Source of the DNA: Megalonaias nervosa
Lineage: Eukaryota; Mollusca; Bivalvia; Unionida; Unionidae
Direction: 5' to 3'
DNA length: 64,000 nt
NCBI GenBank assembly: GCA_016617855.1
Contig: JAECUM010010977.1
Span: forward strand, 62,001 to 126,000
Positions 1 to 12,870 of this stretch are shown here, one piece after another; position 1 is the first letter of the stretch; each line of letters opens with the position of its first letter. The position numbers and the translations under genes are program-made. The notes under the pieces are model-generated. The model was not told the DNA's origin, made no database searches, and saw only the letters and a program-made list of their open reading frames with translations.

Positions 1-960
1 TGTAATCTTTCCACCATCCAAAGCAGAGAGAAGGTCATTGACTACTTTCAGAAGAGTAGTTTCAGTACTGTGGCAAGGGCGATATGCAGACTGTACATTG
101 CTAAAAGACTGTTTGAATTCAGATGAGATACAAGTTGGGATAGAACAACTTTTTCTAAGATTTTTGACATGAATGGCAGATTAGAAACTGGGCGGTAGTT
201 CTTTAAATCATTATGGTCGAGTGTTGGTTTCTTCAGCAGAGGCTTTACAATGGCAGTTTTGTAAAATGATGGGAATTCCCCAGTTGAGAGAGAGGTATTA
301 ATAACATCAGTTAGTGAAGGCAGTATTGGATCCAAGCACTCTAGCAGCAGTGACGTCGGAATCGGATCCAGTTCACATGACTTTGGTGCACTCTTCATCA
401 CGATTGTACGTACTAAATCCATAGAGACAGGTTCAAATGCTGCTAACGGTTGCCGCTGAAATTCTGTATCGCAACTGTATGGTGACGACGAGTCAACTGA
501 AATTGTGTTGTCAAGTTTATCTCTGATGGTTTGTACTTTGTCACGGAAGAAATTTGCAAACAGGTCCGGAAGGTCGACTAGAGAGAAGGTAGCTGGAAGT
601 GGTGTACATTTGTTCCTTGACATCAGCTTGTTAGTAATCTCAAACAGCTCTTTGCAGCTGGAACTTTCCATGATTTTAGTACTGTAGTGGGCTGATTTAG
701 CTGCATGGACTATGTTTGTGACATTCTTCTTAGCGGCATCATAGATCTGCTTATGAATAGTGAGTCTGGTGGAAAGCCAAAGCCTCTAAGCTTTACGGCG
801 GTCTCTTTTAGCAGTGCAAAGCTGGTCCCTAACACTGCTATACCACGGAGAACACTTCTGAATCGCTACTCTGCACTTGGTTGCTGGGGCATGTTTGTCG
901 AGCAATGAACGCAGGCAGTTATCAAGTTGTTCTGCTGTAGTAGGTAAGCTAGTTGTTAGG
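1..960 (-). pseudogene. LINE reverse transcriptase fragment (CR1/Jockey-like)
   Basis: Read on the minus strand, a 207-codon open frame (671 down to 48) carries the N-terminal part of a non-LTR reverse transcriptase. It includes the conserved stretch ending LKNYRPVSNLPFMSKILEKV, which lies just before the catalytic fingers. Codons upstream of its first ATG (to about 960) continue in recognisable linker sequence (YDAAKKNV, HAAKSAHYSTKI), so the ATG is not the true start. The catalytic FADD box would lie beyond the left edge. No tail or target-site duplication is visible. Family assignment within the CR1/Jockey group is by motif style only. Confidence 0.75.
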
Positions 961-1080
961 TTGAAAAATGAAAAGTTCCATATAAATTCCCAAACCAGAA
1001 ATGTACTGCTCTGCCCAGAATCATCACATTGTCAAGATGGCATCATCAAGAACACAAGATCTAAGTTTGTTACTGTTATT

Positions 1081-1309
1081 GTACGGTTTAATGCCATTTT
1101 TCAGCACAAGATAGGCTATACATGGTGGCCAGTATGATTGGTGGAGGAAGAATCCAGTACACCCCAGAAAGAACCACCAACCCACGAGCAGCTACAGGCA
1201 AGCTTTCTCGCATACCCACATTGGCCGAACCCGATACTCAAACCCACACAGACAGAGGTGAGATTGCAGTGATCCGTAATGGTGAGCGCTTTTGACCACT
1301 CGACCACCA
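1081..1309 (-). repeat. tRNA-derived SINE, copy 1
   Basis: On the minus strand the element begins with an RNA polymerase III A box (TGGTCGAGTGG, near 1305) and a B box of the GGTTTGAGTATC type (near 1245). A non-tRNA body follows, ending TGCTGAAAAATGGCATTAAACC near 1085. The same order and body recur at 2529-2785, so this is a dispersed family. The head resembles type-II (Ser/Leu-like) tRNAs; the source tRNA is uncertain. Confidence 0.7.
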
Positions 1310-2203
1310 ATATCTAAGTACAACATAAAACACATCTGCAGACTTACAACAGGAACACAAGAAATGAAGATGACTCCAAAATCAGAAGAATCTGAAAGCT
1401 CAGTTCTTTCTTCATAAACACCTTCCATTGCTACTGTATTTCACAATATACCCCACTTGATCGATCATACTACTCCTTTTGCCTCAAACTTGCCTATTCA
1501 TGTGACTTTACCCAACCAATGTGAAATTACTGAATTCTTCTGGAATCATCCAAACCCCATCAGCCAATGAAAAATTAAGCCAACAATGTCATTAAGTCTT
1601 CTTATTAAGATTATTATTAGTAACTGTCAATACATACGTAAGCATCTATTTATAGATCCTATGTAATTTTACACTCTGAATAGACTCAGGTCATGTATGC
1701 AAATCTAACTAACAATCTTCTATACAATTTGCAGCCATGAATAAAAATTACAAAAAATTAAATAAAATCATGTAACAGAAGTTAAAAAAATATATAGATA
1801 TACATAATTGCAACATGAATACTATTTCCCCTGCTTTTCAAAACACACACATGGAAAATATGCAGATTTTGAAGATAAAACTAAAACAAGAGTTTACAAT
1901 GGGTAGAATCTACTTCTAAGCTTGTTGGTGGTTTTTGGAACCAAAATATAATGTAAGCTATGTAATACATGTGTGAAAAAATTAATGGGCTCTGATGAAG
2001 TAATTTTATTTTATACATAAACATATTGGATGGAAACAGATGGAAGTAGCAGATTTCTTATGGTATCCTGAACGATAATGTTAGATGCTTATTGTTTATT
2101 TTTTGTTGTGTTTTGTCCATACTTGCATGGAAAATATCAGTGGCAATATAATTATCTTTCAGTGCAAATAAGCACATAAGCAAAAACTGACAACAAAATA
2201 TAC
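1310..2203. other. no gene recognised
   Basis: AT-rich sequence with stops in all frames. I see no coding, RNA or repeat signal that I can name. Confidence 0.5.
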
Positions 2204-2367
2204 AGTGGGCTTTGAACTGGGTACACCTGCATGACAGGTGTTCATACATGCCATCAGACCAAGCAAGGGACAAAATGGCAAATTAAGTGGGATTTGAACT
2301 GGGTACACCTGCATGACAGGTGGTCATACATGCCATCAGACCAAGCAAGGGACAAAATGGCAAAATA
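2204..2367 (-). repeat. tandem tRNA-Asp-like repeat, two 82-bp units
   Basis: Two nearly identical 82-bp units stand head to tail (2204-2285 and 2286-2367). On the minus strand each has an A-box-like TGGTCTGATGG, an anticodon arm CACCTGTCATGCAGGTG (loop anticodon GTC, as in tRNA-Asp) and a B box GTTCAAATCCC. The acceptor stems are not tRNA-like, so these are tRNA-derived repeats and not working tRNA genes. Confidence 0.6.
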
Positions 2368-2528
2368 AGTGTTTTGATCATAATGTTAGTGAAGTCTGCT
2401 GAGCATTATGAAAAAACAAATTCTTTTGTAACTCACTCATTATCAAAATTCTATTGGAAAATGCACTAATTTGCAGGTTTGCAGAATCAAAAATATATAA
2501 GCAAGAGATTGATGTTATTTTAATGGCC

Positions 2529-2785
2529 TGTTGTTGTTGTTTATGTTGTTGTTGCTGTAGGGTTTAACGCCATTTTCAGCACACAATAGGCTATACTTGG
2601 CAGCCAGTATTAATGGTGGAGGAAGAACCTGGGAAAACCAAGGAAAGAACCACAGACCCACGAGAAGCTACTGGCAAACTTTCTCACATACCCACATTGG
2701 CCGAATCCAAGACTTGAACCCACGCAGACAGAGGTGAGATGGCAGTGATCCATAATGGAGAGTGCTTTAGGCCACTTGGGGCCCC
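2529..2785 (-). repeat. tRNA-derived SINE, copy 2
   Basis: This is a second copy of the element at 1081-1309, same orientation. The B box (GGTTCAAGTCT) and the body are well conserved, while the A-box end near 2775 is worn. The 3' end (low coordinates) runs into a GTT-rich microsatellite at 2529-2556, which is the likely SINE tail. Confidence 0.7.
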
Positions 2786-5560
2786 TTTAATGACTTGTAA
2801 TACTGATTTATCTTAAAAAAAAATGGAACATATAAGCAAGAGACTGGTGTTATCTCAATTGCCTGTTACACAGATTTATCTTAAAAAGATGGAACATAAG
2901 GTTGACATTTATATTTCCAGGGAAAAGAAATGTAAGTGCAATATTACAAAAAACAACAAACAAACTCGTAGCTTGCTCAAATAAAACATTCCTTTTAAAG
3001 TTTCTCCATTCACATTTTCCTATTTATTGACAGCCAGGTTACATCCATGGATGAGTCCCATCACAAGAAATAATACTGTTATCCAGATAGGTAAATATGC
3101 TTTATTAAAAATGTGTTTTATTTTACTGATCTGAATCCATCTCTTGCGTTTAACACCAGTGTAGCAGGATGGTCGATGACAATGAGGACTTAGGCTCTGA
3201 CCACTTTCTTGTCTCTTGGAAATCCCAAACAATAAATCTGTATGTACCCCCACTTTGTTGGGGGTGGGTTGTAGTGGAAATTTGGTTATCGTTATCTAGA
3301 GGGTGATCGCCTTCGGTGTTATTGCCCGGATCAAGTAAATATCAATATAAAGTGTGAAACTTATAGGTGGAATAGACAGAGATCTGAGCAGATATATAAA
3401 ACAGAATGACACGAGTCCCCGTACATGAAAATAACAATTTTAATTAATTACATAAACAACCATGATAATGCATTACATTAGGAAGATACACTTCTTTTTT
3501 AAATAAATCATTCACCGAATTTCAAACACAAATATACTTATATAAATAGCCAATCTGTTTTAAATGATAGAATTAGTTCATCACAGAATCAAGTGAACAA
3601 TCGAAGTCATTGCCTTGTACAACTTCATAACCTGATTATTTCCGGTTCATTCCAACTTCACTGTGACTGTTATTCTTGGTCCTTTCCACTTTTCTTTTCA
3701 CTTCTCCCAACTCTCGATAGTCTCGCCTCTTTCAGCCCTCGAACTTTGTGTGGGTAGGTGGATATATAAGTACGTGATATGTAGATACTTCGATAGGTAG
3801 GTACGTGGATACGTTCCGTGGAGCTATTTCACCTTCCAAAAATAAACAAAGAAGCAACCTAAATCTTCTGTAAGATATCCTACTTAGAATAGATCATTAC
3901 TCCCTCTGTCATTATGTCAGATATCGTTCTATCGGAATTCAACATATACCAAAGGCTATCTGGTCAAGCTAAATGTGGCAGACCATAAACAAACTAGTTT
4001 CATAAGATTAATGTACTTCCTAATGGCTATTTCAACCTGACTCACATCATCATCCACCGAGACACATAAAAGTTCTGTTCTCATCTCAATTACACAAATG
4101 AAGGAAATTCTTTACATGGCTTAACTACGTTATTTCTAACGAATACACACATTTAAGTCTCTAGCATATATGAAATCTCACTTCATGGTTTAACAACGTT
4201 AATTTCAGTCAATATGCACTGAAGTCTTTATCATACGTGAAACCATCTAAGGTCGGTCAATTCACACGGATTCTCGTAACTCATATCAACTAAAGTAAGG
4301 CATGAAATTCTTAGATACATATTTTCCTATAACAATCAAGATGACACATTCAAACAATTTGTCAAACTTATATAAAGAATATCACTGTACGGATTCATAT
4401 AGATGAACTCACACAGTTGTATTCATATCAAGAAAATTGATCTACGAATTTAAACAAATAAATTCATGCAAATATAAGCAAATAAATCAAACAAATCGTT
4501 ATATTAATATCAACGAATTACATGAGACTGGCACAAATACCTTGCTTTCAAGCTTCACTCGCTTCTACCGCCAAAATCTTGTCCGTTGACTTTCCAGACA
4601 TCCGATCCCTTGGACAATTATTTACGAGTGAATTTCTTCTAAATTCAAACTCGGAGTCTTCTACCTTTGTTTTCTCTTGCAGAAAAGTGTAGACTGACTA
4701 AAAATTTTGCGATGGGACATATTAAAACCAAGAAATCTCAAGTGGAAATCACGCCCCTTATTTAGCATAACCAATCTGGATTAAATATATCTCCCACCTT
4801 TAATTAGTCGCCAAAATTATAGTCTGCATGACCTCTAAATTCCCAAATAACTAATTCTGGAAAATCTCAAATCTGACAATTCCAATACAAAATCTAAGTT
4901 AACCTTTTTTCCTTCCAGTCTGTCTGACAGTTAAATAAACGAATGTTTAATTAAGAATCATTCTCTCACATGACACAGACATTAACCATCCGTGCATTAT
5001 GGCTATTTAACATGTGCAGGTCCCCATAAATCTAATTAATCGTTCACCTGCCCAAATTAATGTGCTCTTCATAGATCGACAGAAATTTGCACCCTTACAA
5101 AATCAAACATTTCCATTTCACTTTGGGTGGTCACTTATTATGATACAAGTCTTATACTGCAATGGTATGATTGACTGTAAGCATTCACAACACATGGTGT
5201 GGTAAGAAGTCAATTTTTGTAGTGAGTTTATGTGTAATATATTTCCAGATACTGTACTTTCAATGCTTTTTGTAAGCCATTATTTGAAAAATGGTTTTCA
5301 AAGCTCACGCTAATTCAGAACCCATTTTAAAGATCAAAGGACAATCGAACCAATTCTGAAAACATGTCATATACAAAAAATACTTGTATGGGGCCAAGTA
5401 GGAAAAATCAGCCCAAATCAGCTTGCCATTGATTGATGATCAAATACATGATATCTTAGTATGACTTCTTTGAATTCTGTGGCAGAAGGGTTTTGTAATG
5501 TGTATATTATTTAGTTTGTCTTTTGGCAGCACAGTATGATTTTTTTAATTCTTCCATAGT
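2786..5560. other. non-coding stretch, no gene recognised
   Basis: About 2.8 kb of AT-rich sequence with only short chance open frames. The part from about 3260 to 5010 looks homogeneous in texture and could be an old mobile element, but I find no terminal repeats, coding relic or tail to support that. Confidence 0.4.
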
Positions 5561-5561
5561 C

Positions 5562-6024
5562 AGCAGTGTGTGCAGGACAAATGCTATCCAGTCTTCCATT
5601 CCCAGCAGTGTGTGCTGGATAAATGCTATCCAGCCTTCCACAGCCAGCAGTGTGTGTTGGATAAATGCTATCCAGTCTTCCATTGCCAGCTGTATGTGCA
5701 GGGTAAATGCTATCCAGTCTTCCATTCCCAGCAGAGTGTGCAGGATAAATGCTCTCCAGTCTTCCATAGCCAGCAGTGTGTGCAGGATAAATAAATGCTA
5801 TCCAGTCTTTTATATCCAGCAGTGTGTGCAGGATAATTGTTATCTAGTCTTCCATAGCCAGCAGTGTGTGCAGGATAAATGTTATCTAGTATACCATAGC
5901 CAGCAGTGTGTGCAGGATAATTGTTATCTAGTCTACCATAGCCAGCAGTGTGTGCAGGATAATTGTTATCTAGACTACCATAGCCAACAGTGTGTGCAGG
6001 ATAAATGCTATCCAGATGTATATC
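5562..6024. repeat. 42-bp minisatellite, about 11 copies
   Basis: Units of 42 bp begin CAGCAGTGTGTGCAGGATAA and continue with an ATGCTATCCAGTCTTCC-type half. One unit has a 4-bp (ATAA) insertion near 5787. Because 42 is a multiple of three, several frames on both strands stay open through the array. Those long open frames are a by-product of the repeat. Confidence 0.9.
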
Positions 6025-6175
6025 CATCCTGTTCAATAAGTTATAAAATGTTGGATACTCCAAGTTTGTTGTAACTGAGGTATTTGTTTCAGCTGCATTG
6101 CTTCAGGCACCCGACAAGCAACAGGAGTGGATATTGCTGTAAAGTTTTGGGTGGAGGTGTTTTTTGGAGGAAAAT

Positions 6176-6230
6176 TCTCTCTCTATCTCTGTCTCTGTCT
6201 GTCTGTCTCTCTCTCTCTCTCTGCCTCTCC
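6176..6230. repeat. TCTC/TCTG microsatellite
   Basis: Pyrimidine-rich simple repeat of TCTC and TCTG units. Confidence 0.9.
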
Positions 6231-8290
6231 TCATTTCTGTAGTTACTGTGTTTTCTTCAGACTTCAACAAATTCTTGAGGTCATTAACAACAGGTTGTGC
6301 AATCTCATCAAAAGCTTTCTGCTGAAATATCTGAAGATGTTGCAATAATTTTGACACTCTTCTGATCTTTCCAATTCTGATCAATCCATCAAAGACTGCA
6401 ACTCTTTTTGTAAATGACCCACATATGTGAGATTAACATTTGGTTATAGGAAATAAAAATGAAGGGACTAATCTCTAGGGAAAATTCTAAATTTTGATAA
6501 CATATATTTTATAGAAGATGCAACACTTCCTAGATAACCAGGAAGTAGTTATACTGAACACCTGCTATCATTTTACACAATCAAGTACATCACTCAATTG
6601 TCACAACAAAGCAATAGTGTAGTTTTTATTTAAAGCCACTCAATAAACGATTATACCCTGCATAAAGTACACATACATACATGTAACTGTCCTTCCTTAA
6701 ATCTTCTGTTAACAAAGGCTGATATAATATAAAACTAAAGTCATTAATACCAAAAACATCTGAAGTTTAACTAAACTGGGAAACAAGTCTACCACAAAAA
6801 CAAATATCCAATTTCCTTTGAGTTTTCAGCATCTGCATTGAATACTAGGCAACCTACTTTACCCTTTCTGCATGAAAGTTGATTCAATGTACAAACTTTA
6901 ATCATTAGGTACGCTCCTCAGAAACAAATGGACAATTAAGCTACAAGCCAATACATGCATGTTTGCATATTGTCTTAGCTTCATAATGATTCAACTATCT
7001 ATATATAACCAAACACAATCACTCAGTTTACAAACAATGGTGCATATCAAAAAGAGAACAGTCTTACCTTCATGATTCACCATATGTGTCACTGTTGCGA
7101 CTCTATGGTCATAAATAAGTAACAGAAAAGAGCAAAAACCAACAAGCTTTGTAAAATTCAACAAATAATATATTTCTCTAAAATACAAAGTGAGAATTTA
7201 AACTGAACTTACAATATTGTGAATTAAATCCCAAAAGTCCTAAAAGTACAATTGTATAAAGTTTCAACTGAATAGCAGTGGTATTCTAAATAGTTCCAAT
7301 GCTGAATGTGTTGATATGCCTGTTGTCTCAAACACAGTAATGTCCCAGTGGCCTGTATTGTGGCTATGTCCAAAGAGTCTTTTTAAGTATAACAATAATA
7401 TAATACAAAAAAAAATGTTCTTGTCCAAATTCACTAAAATTCCAAATTAATGTTTTTGTCCAAGAATACTATCGACGAGCACAACTGATATTTCCTGTTA
7501 ATAATAACTTGAATAAATAATACCATCCAAATGAAAAAATGAACACAACAGTAAATCTGATTCTGCTTCAACTACGTTAAGGCAAAAATATTTAATCCAC
7601 ACTAAAAAAAAAATATTAACTATGTACTATGTTGTTTACAAAATAAATGTCCCTGGTCAGGTACACAGTGAACTTGATTTTGGACAAGGTCAAGTAAAAA
7701 ATAAAAATGTATATAACATACAGTCATTAAGAAATGCCAACATATTATATGCATTCAATATACATGACAGTCACCAAAAACAATCAGTGAGTTTAGAGAC
7801 AAGAGTGCCTGTAAAAAAAAGAACTGTCTTAGCTTGAGAATGATTCATCTTCTGTGTTACCCAAAAAAACAATGGTTCGTCTTCTGTGTCACCCAAAAAA
7901 TAATGAGGTTAGGAACTCAGGTGCATGTCAAAAATAGAATTGTCTTCCCTTCATAGTGATTTATCTCAAGTATGAAGAAAATCCATCAATGTGTTTAGGA
8001 AATATAAGCAAGTAAAATCACTTTAATCAAAAACGTCGGGTTTTCTAATTTACAACTGAAGTTGTATAGAAGTCTTTGGAAATTTGGGGTAAACTTATGA
8101 CATCTAACGGAATCGTGCCAGGGTTTGACACCGCTTGGTCAAGCAAATACCCCTGGCTTGTAAAAATAAATCTAGACTTGATGTATAAATATGTTCTCTT
8201 TGTCCATGATTTACAAATGGCCTCATTCTTCATGTTTTCTCAATAACTGTGTGCATCCTTAGTTTGTATTGATATTTTTTCTGTCTGTGT
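6231..8290. other. non-coding, with dispersed-repeat traces
   Basis: No gene recognised. Sequence around 6980-7090 and 7790-8030 (motifs such as TTCATAATGATTCA and AAATATAAGCAAGTAAAAT) resembles the tandem block at 22790-23580, so fragments of one interspersed family are present. Confidence 0.4.
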
Positions 8291-8414
8291 AAATGTGTCA
8301 TCGTTGTCTATTGCAAGATGGCGGAGCTATAATACTGTTGTCGAATAGCTGTGCTAATGTTTTAAATAGTTTTAGTTGCTTTCTTGACCTATCCACTGAC
8401 ATTTTAACTCAGAC

Positions 8415-9839
8415 ATGCAGTGTGAAGATTGTGGAACCTCTACTGGTCATTTATGTCAGGGAGATTTATTCCTCTGTAAGAAATGTGAGCTGAAAAGATT
8501 TCCTAGGGTGACGAAAAGCCCTATAAGTATGGCGGCAGATTACCAACGACAGCGGTTCGTTGATAGCCCGTCAATAATGGTGAGTGAACTGCTTTGTTTT
8601 GTACAAAACAAAACAAACACATTGCCATATGATTATATAGTGAAACTGTGTGTGGACACATATTGTGACAGTGACATTGAGGAAGCAAAACGGACCCTGT
8701 TTTCAGTGGTACAAACAGATGAGAGAATGATAAAGAGGAAGGGTACGGATAAATCTTTAAATAATATGAAAGATATTTTGAATCTATTCCTGTCCACAGA
8801 CCCAAATGGCATACCAAGTTTTTGTGCATTGGATCTATCAAAGTTGCCACCTGTCTCTTACAATTATGTGGACATGTCAGTTTTATTGAAGGACATGGAA
8901 AATTTGAGACTTTCAGTGGACATACTTAAGACGGTCCAGGCGGAGATGTTATGTGCAATGCAGCGTTTATGTGAACAGACCCAGCCGTGTTCGACAGTCA
9001 AACGTACTTTGCCACCCCATGTTAACTCGAACACAGTTCAGTCTGACATTGTTCTCAACGAGAATTCATCTGCAAAACAAGGCTACAGTACAACAAATCA
9101 TGAGCTGATTAGTCAACCATGTAGGTCAACGAGGAATATCCCTGAATCCAGTCGTTCAACGGAAAGAACCGTTACTAGTAGCACACACAAAGATATGCAA
9201 TGCACGGACTCAAACAGCAACGAGACTCGGATTAGTGCAACAAAGACCTGCTCTGCCTTATGGGATACAACAGCAGAAATCCATGATAATAATAAATCAG
9301 ATGACGGTAAATTAAACCAAAGCACAACTGCATTAAAAATGGTCGCATTTTCAGAAGACACCAGCGCCCAAGATGAGGATATGGAAAACGATAAAACTTT
9401 TGCTAGAGGAGCAAGTTCTTTGCGGAACAATGACCTCTGTATGGCAACATTTCCACGCAAAACAACACGCACAAATCTGCATCAACGACGGCCTAATAAG
9501 TTTACAAACGTCCAATCCACACACCAGTTTCCAAGAAGGCGTGGAAGTTTTATTATAGGAAAGGCTGCGTCCTCAAAATTGCGTACAGTTCGTCCAATGC
9601 GACACAGATGCATATTCGTGACAAGACTTGCCCCCGAAACCCAGGAATCTGACATTTCCTCACATATTGAGCATTACTCTGGAGTTAAACCAACCCAGGT
9701 GGAAAAACTACAAACGAAATTTAATACCTATGCCAGCTTCAAAATCACATGTGATAACCCTATGCACAATGCAATGATGAAAGTGGATGCGTGGCCAAGA
9801 AATGCATTAGTTAGAGACTACTATCAAAGTCGGAGTTAA
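8415..9839 (+). CDS. LINE ORF1 protein, zinc-finger and RRM-like
   Basis: A 474-aa protein of a LINE. ORF1 products bind the element RNA and act in ribonucleoprotein assembly in this class. The N-terminus holds a cysteine cluster (CEDC at residue 3, then C and CKKC by residue 24), a likely zinc-binding finger of the kind seen in CR1-type ORF1. The middle is polar, Ser/Thr/Asn-rich and probably disordered. The last ~80 residues (RHRCIFVTRLAPET onward, with YASFKI and ALVRDYY) look like an RRM-type fold. The stop is 3 bp before the ORF2 ATG, so ORF2 is probably reached by termination-reinitiation. The ATG at 8415 precedes the cysteine cluster and is the natural start. Confidence 0.7.
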   Translation: MQCEDCGTSTGHLCQGDLFLCKKCELKRFPRVTKSPISMAADYQRQRFVDSPSIMVSELLCFVQNKTNTLPYDYIVKLCVDTYCDSDIEEAKRTLFSVVQTDERMIKRKGTDKSLNNMKDILNLFLSTDPNGIPSFCALDLSKLPPVSYNYVDMSVLLKDMENLRLSVDILKTVQAEMLCAMQRLCEQTQPCSTVKRTLPPHVNSNTVQSDIVLNENSSAKQGYSTTNHELISQPCRSTRNIPESSRSTERTVTSSTHKDMQCTDSNSNETRISATKTCSALWDTTAEIHDNNKSDDGKLNQSTTALKMVAFSEDTSAQDEDMENDKTFARGASSLRNNDLCMATFPRKTTRTNLHQRRPNKFTNVQSTHQFPRRRGSFIIGKAASSKLRTVRPMRHRCIFVTRLAPETQESDISSHIEHYSGVKPTQVEKLQTKFNTYASFKITCDNPMHNAMMKVDAWPRNALVRDYYQSRS

Positions 9840-9842
9840 ACT

Positions 9843-12698
9843 ATGATATCAACAAATTGGACTCAAACATATATAATGGACACTTTATGCATTTCTTTTT
9901 ATAACTGTCGTTCATTAACAAGAAATATACAAAATGTAAGAACTTTATGTGATATTTCCGATATTTGTTTCTTGCAAGAATTGTGGCTTCTCGACAGTGA
10001 GTTAGACTGCCTCTCATCCGTACACGACGAGTTCTATGGATCAGGGGTATCGCCGATTGAATCTTCTAACGATATTCATACAGGTAGACCTTACGGAGGT
10101 GTCGGGGTACTATACCGTAGATCTCTCGCAAGTATTATACAAGTACAACACCTCGATGATCCCAGATTAATAGGTATTACTATCAATACAAGGGATTCCT
10201 CCTTGCTTTTTGTCAATATCTATTTACCATGTGATCTAGCAGAAAATTTTGGGGAATTTGTAGATTATTTGGGCAAAATTAATTCTATTGTAGAAAATGC
10301 TAATACAATAAATGCTTATGTAATAGGAGATTGGAATGCTAATACGCTCAAATCCACTCCCTTTGGAGATGAACTTCGCCTATTTTGTGATGAATATGGT
10401 TATATCATATCGGACTTAAAACTAATAGTTGACAACACAAATAATTTTACTTACATCAGTGATTCACACAATACAGTGTCTTGGTTGGATCATTGTGTCT
10501 CTACACAATCTGCTCATTCTGCTATAAGTGATATGAGTATAATACACACCCTAGTAGGGTCTGACCATCGCCCTACTTTAATGACTATCAAGACTGATCT
10601 ACTTCCTAGATTTGATTCTTGCCACAATGAACTCTTAAACTTGAAATACAACATTAATTGGTCAGACCTTACTTCTGATGAAAAACTGAATTATACTCAG
10701 ACATCTACATTTTTATTAAACAAGATTGAGATCCCACATGGTGTTGCGATCTGTAATGACCATGGTTGCACTAATCAGGTGCATATGAAACAGATAAATG
10801 GTTTATACGCTGATATAGTAAAAGCTTTATCGAAATCCGGTAATAGATTGACTAGAAAATCCAAACGTGGCCACCGGGTTATACCAGGCTGGAATGACTG
10901 TGTCAAAGAACTGCACGACTTTGCACGAAATGCTTACCTAATGTGGCGTGATAACGGTAAACCTCGTCATGGACAATTAAGTAACCGAATGCGTCAAACA
11001 AGAGCACAATTTAGGTATGCTCTTAGATTATGCAAGAAAGATGAAGTAAAACATAGAGCAGACTCGCTAGCACAAAAATTTGAAAATGTCGACCAACGTG
11101 AATTCTGGAAGCAAGTTAAACTAAGTACTACGACAACTTCCAATAAACTACCAATCTGCATTGATGGGAACCATGGTCAAAATAATATATGCAACATGTG
11201 GAAAAATCATTTTGAAGACTTACTCAATAGTGTTAAAAACAATTCAAATAAGAAGCGTGTTACTTCAGCATTGAATACCCCTTCTGCTCATATTGAGGTA
11301 ATCACATTATCTGAGATCCAAAATGCAATAACAAGACAAAAAGGTGGTAAATGTCCAGGATCAGATTTTTTATATGTGGAACATTTTAAATTTTCAGATA
11401 CTAGACTTCACGGGCTATTAATGATTTTATTTAATTGTATGTTTGTGCATAACTTTGTACCAGATGATTTCACAAAAGTTACAATTATACCGCTACTAAA
11501 AAGCAAAATTGGTAACCTGTCGGACAAAAATAACTACAGACCTATAGCTCTTACGACTATTATCTCAAAAATATTTGAATGCATCATACTACAAAGATGT
11601 GAAGTCACAATCTCCGATAATCAGTTTGGTTTTAAAAAGCAGCATTCAACAGATTTATGTCTATATGCCTTTAAGGAAACCGTCAGCTATTATGTAGAAC
11701 ATAGCAGCCCAGTATTTGCATGCTTTTTAGACGCTAGTAAGGCATTTGATAGGGTCAATCATTGGACACTCTTTAAAAAGTTGCTTGATATTAAAATACC
11801 TGTATACATAGTTCATACTTTAGTTAACTGGTATGGCAAACAGTTGTATTATGTGCGATGGGGAAGTGTAATATCCAGCGCTTTCCATGTAACCAATGGG
11901 GTGAGGCAGGGAGGTATTCTTTCCCTTTTGTTATTTAATATATACATAGATGAGTTAAATCGTATCCTGGGCCAGTGTTACGTAGGGTTACGTCTGCCAC
12001 CAAATGTGTTGTTTCTTAACAATTTTAGTTTTGCTGATGATATGTCACTGATAAGTCCTTCTATCACAGGTTTAAGGAAATTATTGAAGATATGAGAACA
12101 ATACGCATTAGAGAATGATATCATCTATAATACACAAAAATCAGTATGCATGGTCTTTCAGCCAACTTCTTTTAAATTACCATCACCTCCCCCTGTACAT
12201 CTTAACGGCAATGCTCTTACGTATGTCGACAGTTATATGTATTTGGGTCATATTTTGAAATCCAATCAGTCAGATAATGAAGATATGATGAGACATTATC
12301 GATATTTGTGTACTAGAACAAACATGCTTCTACGCAAATTTAAGAATTGTTCATTGAGTATCAAAATTAGATTATTCAAATCTTATTGCTGCACTATGTA
12401 TTGTGCTCCACTGTGGACAAACTTTAGTGAATGTATGAAAAGAAAACTAGTAATTGGTTATAATAATAGTCTTCGTTTTCTATTAGGTCTTCCTAGATGG
12501 AACAGTGCCTCCAACATGTTTGTAAATTATAATGTATTCAGTTTTGAGGAAGTAATGAGAAAGTATGTATTCTCAATGATAACAAGACTATCTAATAGTG
12601 AGAACTGTATATTGAAATCACTTTGGAACTATGACATTCATTTAAATTCTCATATTATTAGTAGATGGAACAAATTACTCTTTAAATGTGCCACTTAA
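9843..12698 (+). pseudogene. LINE ORF2: APE endonuclease and reverse transcriptase, one TGA stop
   Basis: A 951-codon frame interrupted once by TGA at 12093-12095; codons before and after are in one frame, so this is a point nonsense change. The N-terminal ~240 residues are an APE-type endonuclease (YNCRSL, LQELW, GDWNAN, WLDHC, GSDHRP). The reverse transcriptase follows, with NYRPIAL, FLDASKAFDRV, NGVRQGG and the catalytic FADD box (FSFADDMSL). The stop falls about 20 residues after the FADD motif, so a truncated product would lack the thumb and C-terminal region. By family pattern, the changed codon was probably Cys. Everything else is open. Confidence 0.85.
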
Positions 12699-12870
12699 TT
12701 TCATTCTTAACAATGCAGGGCAGTCCATTGTTGTAGATGTGTCTGTATACTTGTAAATATGATATATATGTTCTTTTATGTTTACAATGTTTTACTTTAT
12801 ATCCGTATTTTAATTTAGATGTATGGACTATGTAGTCTGAAATAAAGAATTCTTATCTTATCTTATCTTA

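Larger units (their letters stand above)
8300..12870 (+). mobile_element. near-complete two-ORF LINE (CR1/L2/Jockey group)
   Basis: A non-LTR retrotransposon with ORF1 (8415-9839), ORF2 (9843-12698, one internal stop), a short 3' UTR with AATAAAG, and a terminal run of TCTTA repeats (about 12851-12870) that acts as the usual microsatellite tail. The 5' edge is placed only roughly, just before a GC-richer stretch upstream of ORF1. No target-site duplication could be fixed. Insertion must be fairly recent, because both ORFs have survived almost untouched. Confidence 0.75.

Noticed and set aside
3260..5010. A solo LTR or other retroelement
   Set aside because: No terminal repeats, primer site or coding relic could be found.
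5507..6074. Cys-rich protein repeats in several frames
   Set aside because: They come from a 42-bp minisatellite, open in many frames on both strands.
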